This document shows, in pieces, positions 17,621 through 25,551 of a stretch of DNA of 64,000 nucleotides (positions within the stretch are counted from its first letter, which is position 1; each line of letters begins with the position of its first letter). Source of the DNA: an uncultured Chlorobiaceae bacterium (GTDB lineage Bacteria > Bacteroidota > Chlorobiia > Chlorobiales > Chlorobiaceae); NCBI GenBank assembly GCA_903824295.1, contig CAIJWE010000068.1:1-64000 (forward strand). Direction: 5' to 3'. Under the pieces are notes generated by a model. The model did no database searches and was not told the origin of the DNA. It worked only from the letters and a program-made list of their open reading frames with translations. The position numbers and the translations under genes were made by a program.

Positions 17621-18892
17621 ATGAAGCTGCCCCGTTTTGATGGAGAGTTGAGCAGTGTTGCCCGGCTTTTTCTCTCTGTTTCTGTCACTGTTATCGCCCT
17701 TGCTTCACTCCTTGGAGCGGCAGGCGCAGCGACTGCCAATCCATTCCTTTTGAGGCTCCACCCCTATATCTTCTTTATCGGCTTTGGCAACCTTGCCATC
17801 CTTATTCTCAATCGTTACCTGACCGCCGCCATCTATCCTGAACTGAAGATTGATCCTCGCAGGCAGATGCGTTATATCGCTGTTGTTCTGCTCTCTCTTC
17901 TCATGATTACGGTTGCCGTTGCCATGGAGTGGCCACTCTTGAAGGCTCTGACCGGGCTGATGCTTATGATTCTGGTTACCGGGCCGATCAGGGAAATTTT
18001 TACCACACTCTCGATTCCAAAAATCTGGAAGGAGGTTTCGGTACGCTACTACATTTTTGATGTGCTTTTTCTGCTCAATGCCAATCTCGGGCTCTTCACG
18101 CTTGGCCTCAAGGAGGCTTTTGCAGATCAGCAGCTCATTCCCTTTTTTGTGACCCAGTCCTCCTATTTTCTCGGCTCCTCTTTTCCTCTCAGTATCAGCG
18201 TGATGGGCTTTCTCTACACCTATGCCTGGAGTCGCTCATCAAAACGAGAGCTGGTCAAACGCCTCTTCAGTCTCTGGTTTTATGTCTTTGTTGGCGGAGT
18301 GCTGCTTTTTTTGATTGTTATTCTTGCCGAGAATTACCTGGGGATGATGCTGATCAGCCATTTTCTGCTCTTTGGCGTGATGGCCCTTCTCGGCAGTTTC
18401 GGCCTCTATCTTTACCATTTTTTCCATAAAAACTTTCCCCATCCGGCGCTTGCCTTTCTTTTGAGTGGCCTTGCACTCCTTTTTGCCACAAGCGGCTACG
18501 GTATCATGAATATCTATTTTCTCAAGGGGATTCATTTTGGCACCATCCCCCCGTTGCATCCCGACAGGATGTGGATTTATCACTCCCATACCCATGCGGC
18601 GCTGCTCGGTTGGATAACCTGCTCGTTTATCGGTATGCTTTATATTGTCATACCATCAATTACCCATTCAAACTCTCTTGAAACACTCAGAAGCGAGAGG
18701 GCACTCACGGCATTGCTTCCCAGACCAGTCATGAACAAAGCATTCCGGCAGCTTACGGTGCTTTTGCTCTCGGCAACGGCAATCCTGATTGCTTTTTTTC
18801 TTGAAAATGATACGTTGCTCGGTGCGGCAGGTGCGGTGTACGGGTGTGCAGTCTACTATGTATCGGTCAATCTTCGGCTTGAAATGAAATAA
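17621..18892 (+). CDS. Polytopic membrane protein with conserved-looking His pairs, unknown
   Basis: A 423-residue protein with about 12 hydrophobic helices. Histidines lie at helix positions ([14 protein letters not shown] near residue 44; [13 protein letters not shown] near 322). This loosely recalls subunit I-like proteins of the haem-copper/NnrS type, where His pairs hold haem, but I cannot assign it to a family. It starts right after the DoxX-like stop, so the RND-DoxX-membrane genes probably form one transcript. No cofactor-binding motif such as CxxCH is present. Confidence 0.6.
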   Translation: MKLPRFDGELSSVARLFLSVSVTVIALASLLGAAGAATANPFLLRLHPYIFFIGFGNLAILILNRYLTAAIYPELKIDPRRQMRYIAVVLLSLLMITVAVAMEWPLLKALTGLMLMILVTGPIREIFTTLSIPKIWKEVSVRYYIFDVLFLLNANLGLFTLGLKEAFADQQLIPFFVTQSSYFLGSSFPLSISVMGFLYTYAWSRSSKRELVKRLFSLWFYVFVGGVLLFLIVILAENYLGMMLISHFLLFGVMALLGSFGLYLYHFFHKNFPHPALAFLLSGLALLFATSGYGIMNIYFLKGIHFGTIPPLHPDRMWIYHSHTHAALLGWITCSFIGMLYIVIPSITHSNSLETLRSERALTALLPRPVMNKAFRQLTVLLLSATAILIAFFLENDTLLGAAGAVYGCAVYYVSVNLRLEMK

Positions 18893-18914
18893 TATCCTGG
18901 CGGAGTATACCATT

Positions 18915-19862
18915 ATGGGCATTCTGAATCGACCTTATGTAACGGTGACCATACCGATGTATAACAATGCCCGTTTTATTGGTGAAACAATAGAGTCGGT
19001 GCTTTCACAGAGCTTTACCGATTTTGAGCTTTTGATTTATGACGACCATTCGACCGATGGCTCTTATGATATTGCGGCGTCATTCAGCGATTCGCGCATA
19101 AAGCTCTTCAGAAATCCCGAAAACCTCGGGCCGGAGGGGAACTGGAACAGGGCAATCAGCAGGGTGAGGGGGAAGTATGTCAAGCTTGTCTGTGGTGATG
19201 ATATTCTTTATCCTGCGTGTCTTGAAAAGCAGGTTGCGGTTTTTGACGATCCGCTCACTGCCGGATTAAGCCTGGTGAGCAGTCAGAGGACGATTATTGA
19301 TCCAGCAGGCAAAACCCTTATCAAAAAGGTGAATTTTGTTGACGGCGGTCGCATGGAGTCAGCCGATGTGGTCAGAAAAATGGTACGTATGGGTACCAAC
19401 ATTATCGGCGAGCCGGTCTGCGGACTCTATCCGGCGGAACTGATAGCCAAAATCAGTGGCTACAGCGCGGTTGTACCCTATACCATTGATCTTGACTTCT
19501 GGATACAGATGCTCAAGCATGGCGATCTCTTTGTTATCGACGAACCACTCTGTGCGTTCCGCATCTCTGATCTCTCCTGGTCATCAAGGATAGGGGAGTT
19601 GCGATATGAGCAGTTCATTGAGTTTATGGAGCAGGCAGCATCCGATGAAAGCCATGGAGTTACTGATCTGGATCTTTTTATCGGCAAAATCAACTGCGCA
19701 GTTCAGTCGATGACCAGCCTGATGGGGTTTAAACTTTTCGCCTCTTCAACTGCAAGAAACCGGGAGGAATCGCTGGCCGAAGAGAGCCGGAGGCGGCACG
19801 GGAAGCTGGACTCCCTTTTTACAGCAAGAAAATTTTTTTACAACAACGAATTAATCAAGTAG
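18915..19862 (+). CDS. Family 2 glycosyltransferase
   Basis: 315 residues. The N-terminal GT-A fold shows [20 protein letters not shown], the nucleotide-binding [10 protein letters not shown] and a DxD-like GDDILYP near residue 95. GT2 enzymes move a sugar from a nucleotide donor to polysaccharide, glycolipid or protein. There is no membrane segment, so it acts on the cytoplasmic side. It stands alone rather than in a polysaccharide cluster, so the acceptor cannot be inferred. GGCGGAG precedes the ATG. The next gene starts seven bases after its stop. Confidence 0.87.
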   Translation: MGILNRPYVTVTIPMYNNARFIGETIESVLSQSFTDFELLIYDDHSTDGSYDIAASFSDSRIKLFRNPENLGPEGNWNRAISRVRGKYVKLVCGDDILYPACLEKQVAVFDDPLTAGLSLVSSQRTIIDPAGKTLIKKVNFVDGGRMESADVVRKMVRMGTNIIGEPVCGLYPAELIAKISGYSAVVPYTIDLDFWIQMLKHGDLFVIDEPLCAFRISDLSWSSRIGELRYEQFIEFMEQAASDESHGVTDLDLFIGKINCAVQSMTSLMGFKLFASSTARNREESLAEESRRRHGKLDSLFTARKFFYNNELIK

Positions 19863-19869
19863 GCAGGTT

Positions 19870-20235
19870 ATGCAACTCACGGCAAAGTTGGTCGCAATTC
19901 TTCCTGAACAGACGGGTGCAGGAAAAAATGGAACATGGAAAAAGCAGGATATTATTGTTGAAACTGACGGTCAGTACCCGAAGAAAGTCTGTATCTCCCT
20001 GTGGGGCGAAAAGTATGACCGAAACTTACTCAAAACAGGATCGAAGCTCACCATCTCTTTCGACATTGAAAGCCGTGAATTCAACGGCAAGTGGTATACC
20101 GATGTCAAGGGATGGAAGGTTGAGGGTGACAATGCCGGCGGTGGTTCTTATGCACAGGATGCAGACTCTTATGCTCCACCGGTCTTTGATCGTGAAGGCT
20201 CCACCATTGTCTCCAATGACGATTGTCCGTTTTGA
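19870..20235 (+). CDS. DUF3127 protein (small OB-fold-like)
   Basis: A 121-residue protein. KNGTWKKQDIIVETDGQYPKKVCISLWGEK and FNGKWYTDVKGWKVE match DUF3127, common in Bacteroidetes/Chlorobi and resembling single-stranded DNA-binding OB folds. It ends with SNDDCPF, an acidic-aromatic tail like that of SSB proteins, which recruits repair partners. The 3'-5' exonuclease follows 51 bases later, which suggests but does not prove a nucleic-acid role. Confidence 0.75.
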   Translation: MQLTAKLVAILPEQTGAGKNGTWKKQDIIVETDGQYPKKVCISLWGEKYDRNLLKTGSKLTISFDIESREFNGKWYTDVKGWKVEGDNAGGGSYAQDADSYAPPVFDREGSTIVSNDDCPF

Positions 20236-20286
20236 GCTTTATACTGCGAGTTTTCAGGAATTTCACTCTTCGGAGGAGGCCGATCC

Positions 20287-20859
20287 ATGTATCTTTTTTT
20301 TGATACCGAAACAACAGGGTTGCCGCGTAACTGGCGTGCGCCGGTGACCGATCTCAACAACTGGCCAAGGATGGTTCAGTTAGCCTTTCTTTACTGCGAT
20401 GGGGATGGGAACCAGCTTGCTTCCGGTGATTATCTCATCAAGCCGGAAGGATTTGTGATTCCATCATCCGCCGCTCAGATTCATGGCATCTCAACCGAGA
20501 GGGCCACGCTTGAAGGTGCGCCGCTCCGGATTGTACTGCAATTATTCCATGAGCTTGTTGCTGATGCAGAGGTGCTTGTGGCTCACAACATCAGTTTTGA
20601 TGAGAAGATTGTGGGCTGTGAATTGATAAGGGCTGGAATGCCAAATATTCTTCCGTCGAAAAGAAAGATTTGCACCATGGAGAGTTCGACGGATTTTTGT
20701 GCCATCAAGGGAGCTTACGGCAACAAATGGCCCAAACTCTCGGAACTCTATTTTACATTATTTGGTACTGTTTTCGACGAAGCGCATAATGCTGCTGTTG
20801 ATATGCAGGCAACGGCGAAGTGTTTCTGGGAGCTGAAGAGAAGGGGAGTCATTCTGTAA
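20287..20859 (+). CDS. DnaQ-like 3'-5' exonuclease (DEDDh)
   Basis: 190 residues with all DEDDh elements: Exo I FFDTETTGL, Exo II HNISFDEKIVG and Exo III HNAAVDMQAT. DEDDh enzymes remove nucleotides from 3' ends using two metal ions. The protein is the length of stand-alone epsilon-like or RNase T-like exonucleases, without a polymerase-binding tail. It is probably a repair or RNA-trimming nuclease. It follows the DUF3127 gene on the same strand. Confidence 0.88.
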   Translation: MYLFFDTETTGLPRNWRAPVTDLNNWPRMVQLAFLYCDGDGNQLASGDYLIKPEGFVIPSSAAQIHGISTERATLEGAPLRIVLQLFHELVADAEVLVAHNISFDEKIVGCELIRAGMPNILPSKRKICTMESSTDFCAIKGAYGNKWPKLSELYFTLFGTVFDEAHNAAVDMQATAKCFWELKRRGVIL

Positions 20860-20878
20860 CCGATAACCAACAAACCTC

Positions 20879-21637
20879 ATGCGACTTTTTGAGAAAACAG
20901 CGCTCGTAACCGGAGCTGCTGGAGGAATTGGAAGGGCCGTGGCACTCTGTTTTGCCAATGAAGGGGCCATCGTGATAGCCAGCGACATCAATGCGGCAGG
21001 ATGTGCTGAAACCCTTGCGCTTCTTGAGCGGAGCGGGGGGAGTGGCAGTTCGGTCATTGCCGATGTTACAAAAGAGGAGGAGATTGGGGCGCTCTACCGC
21101 AATATTCGGGAGCGCTACGGAAGGCTGGATATTGTGGTGAATGTTGCCGGTGGAGATTGTGAACCGGCCGCCGACGTTGAGGAGATTGACTACCTGCAAA
21201 TGAGCGCCAATCTTGATCTGAACCTCAAATCCTGCATTATCTCCTGTCGGGAAGCAGCAAGGCTGATGAAGCCGCAGGGGTTCGGCAAAATTGTGAACAT
21301 GAGCTCGCTGGTCTATCGGGGGAGTCCAAACCAGTTCTCCTACTCGGCGGCCAAAGGCGGTATTTATGCCTTTACCCGCTCACTTGCCATGTCGCTCGGA
21401 CGTTTCGGCATAACGGTCAATGCTCTTGCTCCGGCACTTGTTGAAGTTCCTGCCTTTGTTGCGGCATTGGGTGCAGAACGGTGGGAGATGCTTCGCAAGG
21501 ATTGCGCACAACGCTACCCGCTTGGTCGGGTTGCAACACCGGATGATGTTGCCCGGTGCGCTCTTTTTCTCGCATCTGATGATGCTGCGTTCATCACCGG
21601 TCAGATTCTGGAAATCTCCGGAGGTGCAAGGCTTTGA
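20879..21637 (+). CDS. Short-chain dehydrogenase/reductase
   Basis: 252 residues, the usual SDR length. It has the NAD(P) site TGAAGGIGRAVAL, NVAGG after strand 4, the catalytic Ser in MSSLVYRG, and YSAAKGG (Tyr-x-x-x-Lys). The C-terminal FLASDDAAFITGQILEISGG is typical of FabG-like 3-oxoacyl-ACP reductases and sugar or secondary-alcohol dehydrogenases. The substrate is not determined. It starts 19 bases after the exonuclease gene. Confidence 0.88.
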   Translation: MRLFEKTALVTGAAGGIGRAVALCFANEGAIVIASDINAAGCAETLALLERSGGSGSSVIADVTKEEEIGALYRNIRERYGRLDIVVNVAGGDCEPAADVEEIDYLQMSANLDLNLKSCIISCREAARLMKPQGFGKIVNMSSLVYRGSPNQFSYSAAKGGIYAFTRSLAMSLGRFGITVNALAPALVEVPAFVAALGAERWEMLRKDCAQRYPLGRVATPDDVARCALFLASDDAAFITGQILEISGGARL

Positions 21638-21720
21638 GGTTTCTTGCTTAACATGCGTGCAAGGTGTAAATAGTGGGGATGGTATCTGTCTGTAAACTTT
21701 AACGAAAGGAACGCACCACC

Positions 21721-22017
21721 ATGAAAAAAGTAGTTTTTGCTCTTCTGCTCTTCGCCATTTCAGGCATGTATGCCGTTAACGGTTTTGCGGGAAATGCCAT
21801 GGATGATTTAAACAATGCGGCACGGGATGGTGATGCTGCGACGAGCGAGCCCACAGATGAAGGAGCCAAAGAGGGGGCTGGATACGGTTTTGATACCCCG
21901 GCGCCGACTCCGGTTGATTTAACCGGTAAAGAGGGCGTGGTTGACCCGGAAGATCTCAAACAATATGATCCCGAACCGATCAGGATTCAGGGAAACCCTC
22001 CGCCTCCTCTGCCATAA
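21721..22017 (+). CDS. Small exported acidic protein, unknown
   Basis: A 98-residue protein with a clear signal peptide (MKKVVFALLLFAISGMYAVNGFAG, cleavage after about residue 23). The mature part is acidic, low in complexity and rich in Pro, Asp and Glu, ending NPPPPLP. No Cys lipobox is present. AACGAAAGGAACG precedes the ATG. A strong terminator follows at once, so it is a single-gene unit. No family recognised; the periplasm or envelope is the likely location. Confidence 0.65.
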   Translation: MKKVVFALLLFAISGMYAVNGFAGNAMDDLNNAARDGDAATSEPTDEGAKEGAGYGFDTPAPTPVDLTGKEGVVDPEDLKQYDPEPIRIQGNPPPPLP

Positions 22018-22022
22018 AAAAA

Positions 22023-22068
22023 GAGCACGCAACCGGGGAAAGCGTTTAGATTTCCCGGTTGCGTGCTC
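22023..22068 (+). terminator. Strong intrinsic terminator
   Basis: GAGCACGCAACCGGG at 22023-22037 pairs perfectly with CCCGGTTGCGTGCTC at 22054-22068, with A/T-rich flanks on both sides. It terminates the small exported-protein gene. Confidence 0.92.
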
Positions 22069-22180
22069 AAAAAATTATTTTGAAACTTCGTATGGAAAAA
22101 TCTCCACTGAGCCTGATGGGAGTGAGTCTGCAACGATCGTCCTCTGGCGGGTCGCGACAACATCATTCATACATCACCGC

Positions 22181-25100
22181 TCATGGCATTGTATCAGCGT
22201 TAAGGATAGTGTATACTCTTGTTGAAAGCGATTTTGTGTCGAAGGGTTTCTGGATAAAGTTAGTGCCGCTGTCGAGGACGCTGTTGCTGGCAATAATGTC
22301 GGCAGTGAAGCCTGACATAAAGAGTGTTTTAAGCTCGGGTCGGGAGGTATGGAGCTGTATTGAAAGTTCGGATCCATTCATTTCCGGCATGATGACATCC
22401 GTCAAAAGCAAGTCAATCGTTCCCTTATAGTTTTCCGCTGCCATCAGGGCGTGCGTTGGTGTCGCCGCCGCAAGAACCGTATAGCCATTGCGTTCAAGAA
22501 TGAGCGTGCTGAGCTTGAGGATGGATGGTTCATCCTCGACAATCAGAATGGTCTCGTGGCCTTTAAGGCTCACTTGCTCCGTACGTGTTTCCTGATTCAC
22601 TGTCGACTCGACTTTGTAAAGTGGCAGGTGCATCGTGATGGTTGTTCCCGTTCCAGGTTTGCTCTCGCATAAGATGCTGCCGTTGTTCTGTTTGACAATG
22701 CCGTAAACTGTTGACAATCCAAGACCGGTACCTTTTCCCAGCTCTTTTGTGGTGAAAAATGGCTCAAAAATATGCTCAAGATCTTGTGGGTCAATACCGC
22801 TACCGTCATCGCAAATAGAAAGTGTCACATACTCAACCGGTTCCGTTTCGGATGTCTCGGCGTCAGCGGTGCTGTCAGGAAGCGTTTGCCTTCCGGTTGT
22901 CAGCGTGATTCTGCCGTTACCGGTTATGGCGTCACGGGCGTTGACACAGAGGTTGACAAGAATCTGGTCAATCTGCGAGGGATCGATGTTTACTTTGGAA
23001 TTTTTGCAGTCCGGGATCCATACCAGCATAATATGCTCCCCGATGAGGCGTCGCAGCATGGGGAGCAACTCTTCGACTGCGGTGTTCAATTCAAGAATTT
23101 TTGGAACAACAATCTGCTTTCGGGCAAAGGCAAGGAGTTGCCGTGTCAGATCGGCAGAACGGGTTGCCGCCTGGCGGATGGCCTCAAGATCGCCATAGGC
23201 ATCCTCGGATGGGTCGAAAAGTTCAAGGGCCATTTCAGAGTGGCCGAGAATAACCGTCAGCATATTGTTGAAGTCATGGGCGATACCCCCGGCCAGCCTT
23301 CCTACCATCTCCATTTTCTGCGACTGCTGCAGTTGTTCCTCAAGTTTGTTTCTATTCTTTTCATGCTGCTTCTGTTCACTTATATCGACAAATGAACCGG
23401 TAATGTACAGAGGCTCCTGGTGTTCATTGAATGCGACTTTTGCAGTATTACTAAGAGTGGCAACAGAACCATCCATGAGGTGAAAATCGGCCTCAAAATT
23501 GTTGATATAGCCCTGCTTCAGGAGTGTATCCCAAAATTGTATTCGCTTTTCCTGATGAACGAAGGATATTTGTGCATCACGGGCAAGCCATGAGTTCTGA
23601 TCCGATATCTTGGCTTTGCTGATATCCATATATCGATGATTAACGGCGGTAATGGTTCCGTCCATGGTCGATTGGTAGAGTCCGACCGGAACTCCGTCAA
23701 ACAGTTCCCGGTAATTTTGTTCACTTGTCCGCAGAGCCCGATCGCTTTGCATCCGTTCCAGTTCTCCGGCTGCACGAATTGAAACCATTTTAAGCATGGT
23801 CTCGGCAAACTTGCGATTGAGCAGCGGGCGTTGACTAATTACGGCAATCAGACCGATTGGGTGTCCGCTATAGTTCCAGAGCGTGACCCCGATATAACTT
23901 TCTGCCCGCAGATCCTGGAGCACCTGATCGTGCGGAAACAGTTGACACACCCGTGCCGGAAAACAACAGACATCCTTGCCGACGACATCACCGCAGGGAG
24001 TGTCTTTCAGGCTGTACTCCACATTATCCTCAAAATGGCCATCGCTCCAGACAGCCAGGGTTCTGGCTGTTAAGCCGTCACCATCAAGAGTGTCAATGCA
24101 GACAAAGTCCATATCGAGGCATTCAGCGATATATCGGGCAAGTGCGTAAAAAAAAGGCTCTTTTTGTGAAAGATAGAGTGAAGAGGAGAGAAAGAGCTGT
24201 ATTTCCTCGATTTTTTTTCGCTCCGTAATGTCAATGCCGGTACCGATCAGAAACTGCTTGCCCTCCATGATTATTTTGCGGCCTGTCATCAGGTACCACC
24301 GGAATTCGGGACCGTCATGAAGAAGTACTCTTGCTTCTACATTGTCCTCAAGGCCATACGCAAGCACATTGTGGATTTTTTGTTCTACGAGCTCCCGATC
24401 CTGGGGATGAATGATGGAAAGAAGCTTGAGATGCGGCATTTCACCTTCTGATTTTCCGATAATCTCATCCCGCAGGAAGGTATTCCAGGCGGTAAAGCAA
24501 CCCTCTGTGCCGACGATATAAAATGTTCCGGGAATACTGTCGATAATGTTTTTACTGAAAGCCTGCTCTTTTTGCCCTATCTCCTGAGCCTTTTTGAGCT
24601 CGGTTATATCAACAACGATGCCAAGGTATCGGTTAACCTGATCATCATCTCCCTTGAAGGGTGTTCCTTTCGACATAATCCAGCGCTGTTGGCCGGAACT
24701 ATCTTGAACACGCCAGTCAATGGTAAATTCCTGACCATGTTCTACAGCCTTCAGAACGGTTTGTTCTACACGCACTTTGTCTTCGTCAAAGATTGAGTGT
24801 TTCCATAACTCGTAGGTTGCCTCGTGGGTGTGTGGTTTCAAACCGAGCAGATACCAGAGTTCATTCGACCACAGGGTGCGGTTGGTCTGCAAGTCCCACT
24901 CCCAACTGCCGGAATGGGTCAAATTGAGAATAAGACGCTGGCGTTCATTGGTGACGAGCATGTTTTGCTCAATCATTTTTTCTCTGCTGATATCGGAGAG
25001 AATGGCTCTGCACTCATTTCCGTTATCATTGACGACGGCTTCAATGTGCACGATTTTTGGACGGAGAGTATCCTTTTTGCAAACGTAAAGCTCTACTTCA

Positions 25101-25534
25101 CAATAGTTTGGCGCTTTTTGGCTGAACACTCTTTCAAGCAGTGCTTCGAATCTCCGGTGGTCTTTATGGATAATAAAGTTTTTCAGCTTTTTTCCGCGTA
25201 TCCGGGATCGTGCAGCATCAAGAATCGTTGCGGCAGTCAGGTTCAACTCGACGATCTCGCTGTCCGGTGCAAGTGTCAGGTATCCCAATGGGGCGAAATC
25301 ATACAGATCGGTGTACCGTTCCAGACTTTTTTCCAACTCTTCTCTCGACTGTATCAGCTCTTGCTGCTGCATTTCAAGTTCGATCTGGTGAACCGCAAGT
25401 TCATGGATCAAGCGGAGCATCTCCTCTGGTGAAGAGGAGTGATTTATGGTTGGCAGTTTACTTTGTTGCATTTTCTGTTCAGCCTGAGAGCGTAATTCAA
25501 AAAAGTCATCTGTAGTGGTTGTGTTTTGAGGCAT
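22181..25534 (-). CDS. Hybrid sensor histidine kinase (4 PAS, GAF, HisKA, HATPase, receiver)
   Basis: A soluble 1117-residue kinase. Layout: N-terminal coiled coil; PAS at about 70-190, 195-315 and 325-445; GAF at 450-600; PAS at 605-725. The H-box is GRLAGGIAHDFNNML with phospho-His at 753. The ATPase domain has the N-box (LVNLCVNARDAI) and DDGSGID near 910, and the receiver spans 994-1115 with phospho-Asp 1046 in LTDVIMP. No membrane helix, so it senses cytoplasmic signals, perhaps redox, light or a small molecule. It starts 17 bases after the CheB-CheR fusion gene and is probably co-transcribed. No separate response regulator is near. Confidence 0.93.
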   Translation of the reverse strand: MPQNTTTTDDFFELRSQAEQKMQQSKLPTINHSSSPEEMLRLIHELAVHQIELEMQQQELIQSREELEKSLERYTDLYDFAPLGYLTLAPDSEIVELNLTAATILDAARSRIRGKKLKNFIIHKDHRRFEALLERVFSQKAPNYCEVELYVCKKDTLRPKIVHIEAVVNDNGNECRAILSDISREKMIEQNMLVTNERQRLILNLTHSGSWEWDLQTNRTLWSNELWYLLGLKPHTHEATYELWKHSIFDEDKVRVEQTVLKAVEHGQEFTIDWRVQDSSGQQRWIMSKGTPFKGDDDQVNRYLGIVVDITELKKAQEIGQKEQAFSKNIIDSIPGTFYIVGTEGCFTAWNTFLRDEIIGKSEGEMPHLKLLSIIHPQDRELVEQKIHNVLAYGLEDNVEARVLLHDGPEFRWYLMTGRKIIMEGKQFLIGTGIDITERKKIEEIQLFLSSSLYLSQKEPFFYALARYIAECLDMDFVCIDTLDGDGLTARTLAVWSDGHFEDNVEYSLKDTPCGDVVGKDVCCFPARVCQLFPHDQVLQDLRAESYIGVTLWNYSGHPIGLIAVISQRPLLNRKFAETMLKMVSIRAAGELERMQSDRALRTSEQNYRELFDGVPVGLYQSTMDGTITAVNHRYMDISKAKISDQNSWLARDAQISFVHQEKRIQFWDTLLKQGYINNFEADFHLMDGSVATLSNTAKVAFNEHQEPLYITGSFVDISEQKQHEKNRNKLEEQLQQSQKMEMVGRLAGGIAHDFNNMLTVILGHSEMALELFDPSEDAYGDLEAIRQAATRSADLTRQLLAFARKQIVVPKILELNTAVEELLPMLRRLIGEHIMLVWIPDCKNSKVNIDPSQIDQILVNLCVNARDAITGNGRITLTTGRQTLPDSTADAETSETEPVEYVTLSICDDGSGIDPQDLEHIFEPFFTTKELGKGTGLGLSTVYGIVKQNNGSILCESKPGTGTTITMHLPLYKVESTVNQETRTEQVSLKGHETILIVEDEPSILKLSTLILERNGYTVLAAATPTHALMAAENYKGTIDLLLTDVIMPEMNGSELSIQLHTSRPELKTLFMSGFTADIIASNSVLDSGTNFIQKPFDTKSLSTRVYTILNADTMP

Positions 25535-25551
25535 GAGCTGTTTTTACGGAA

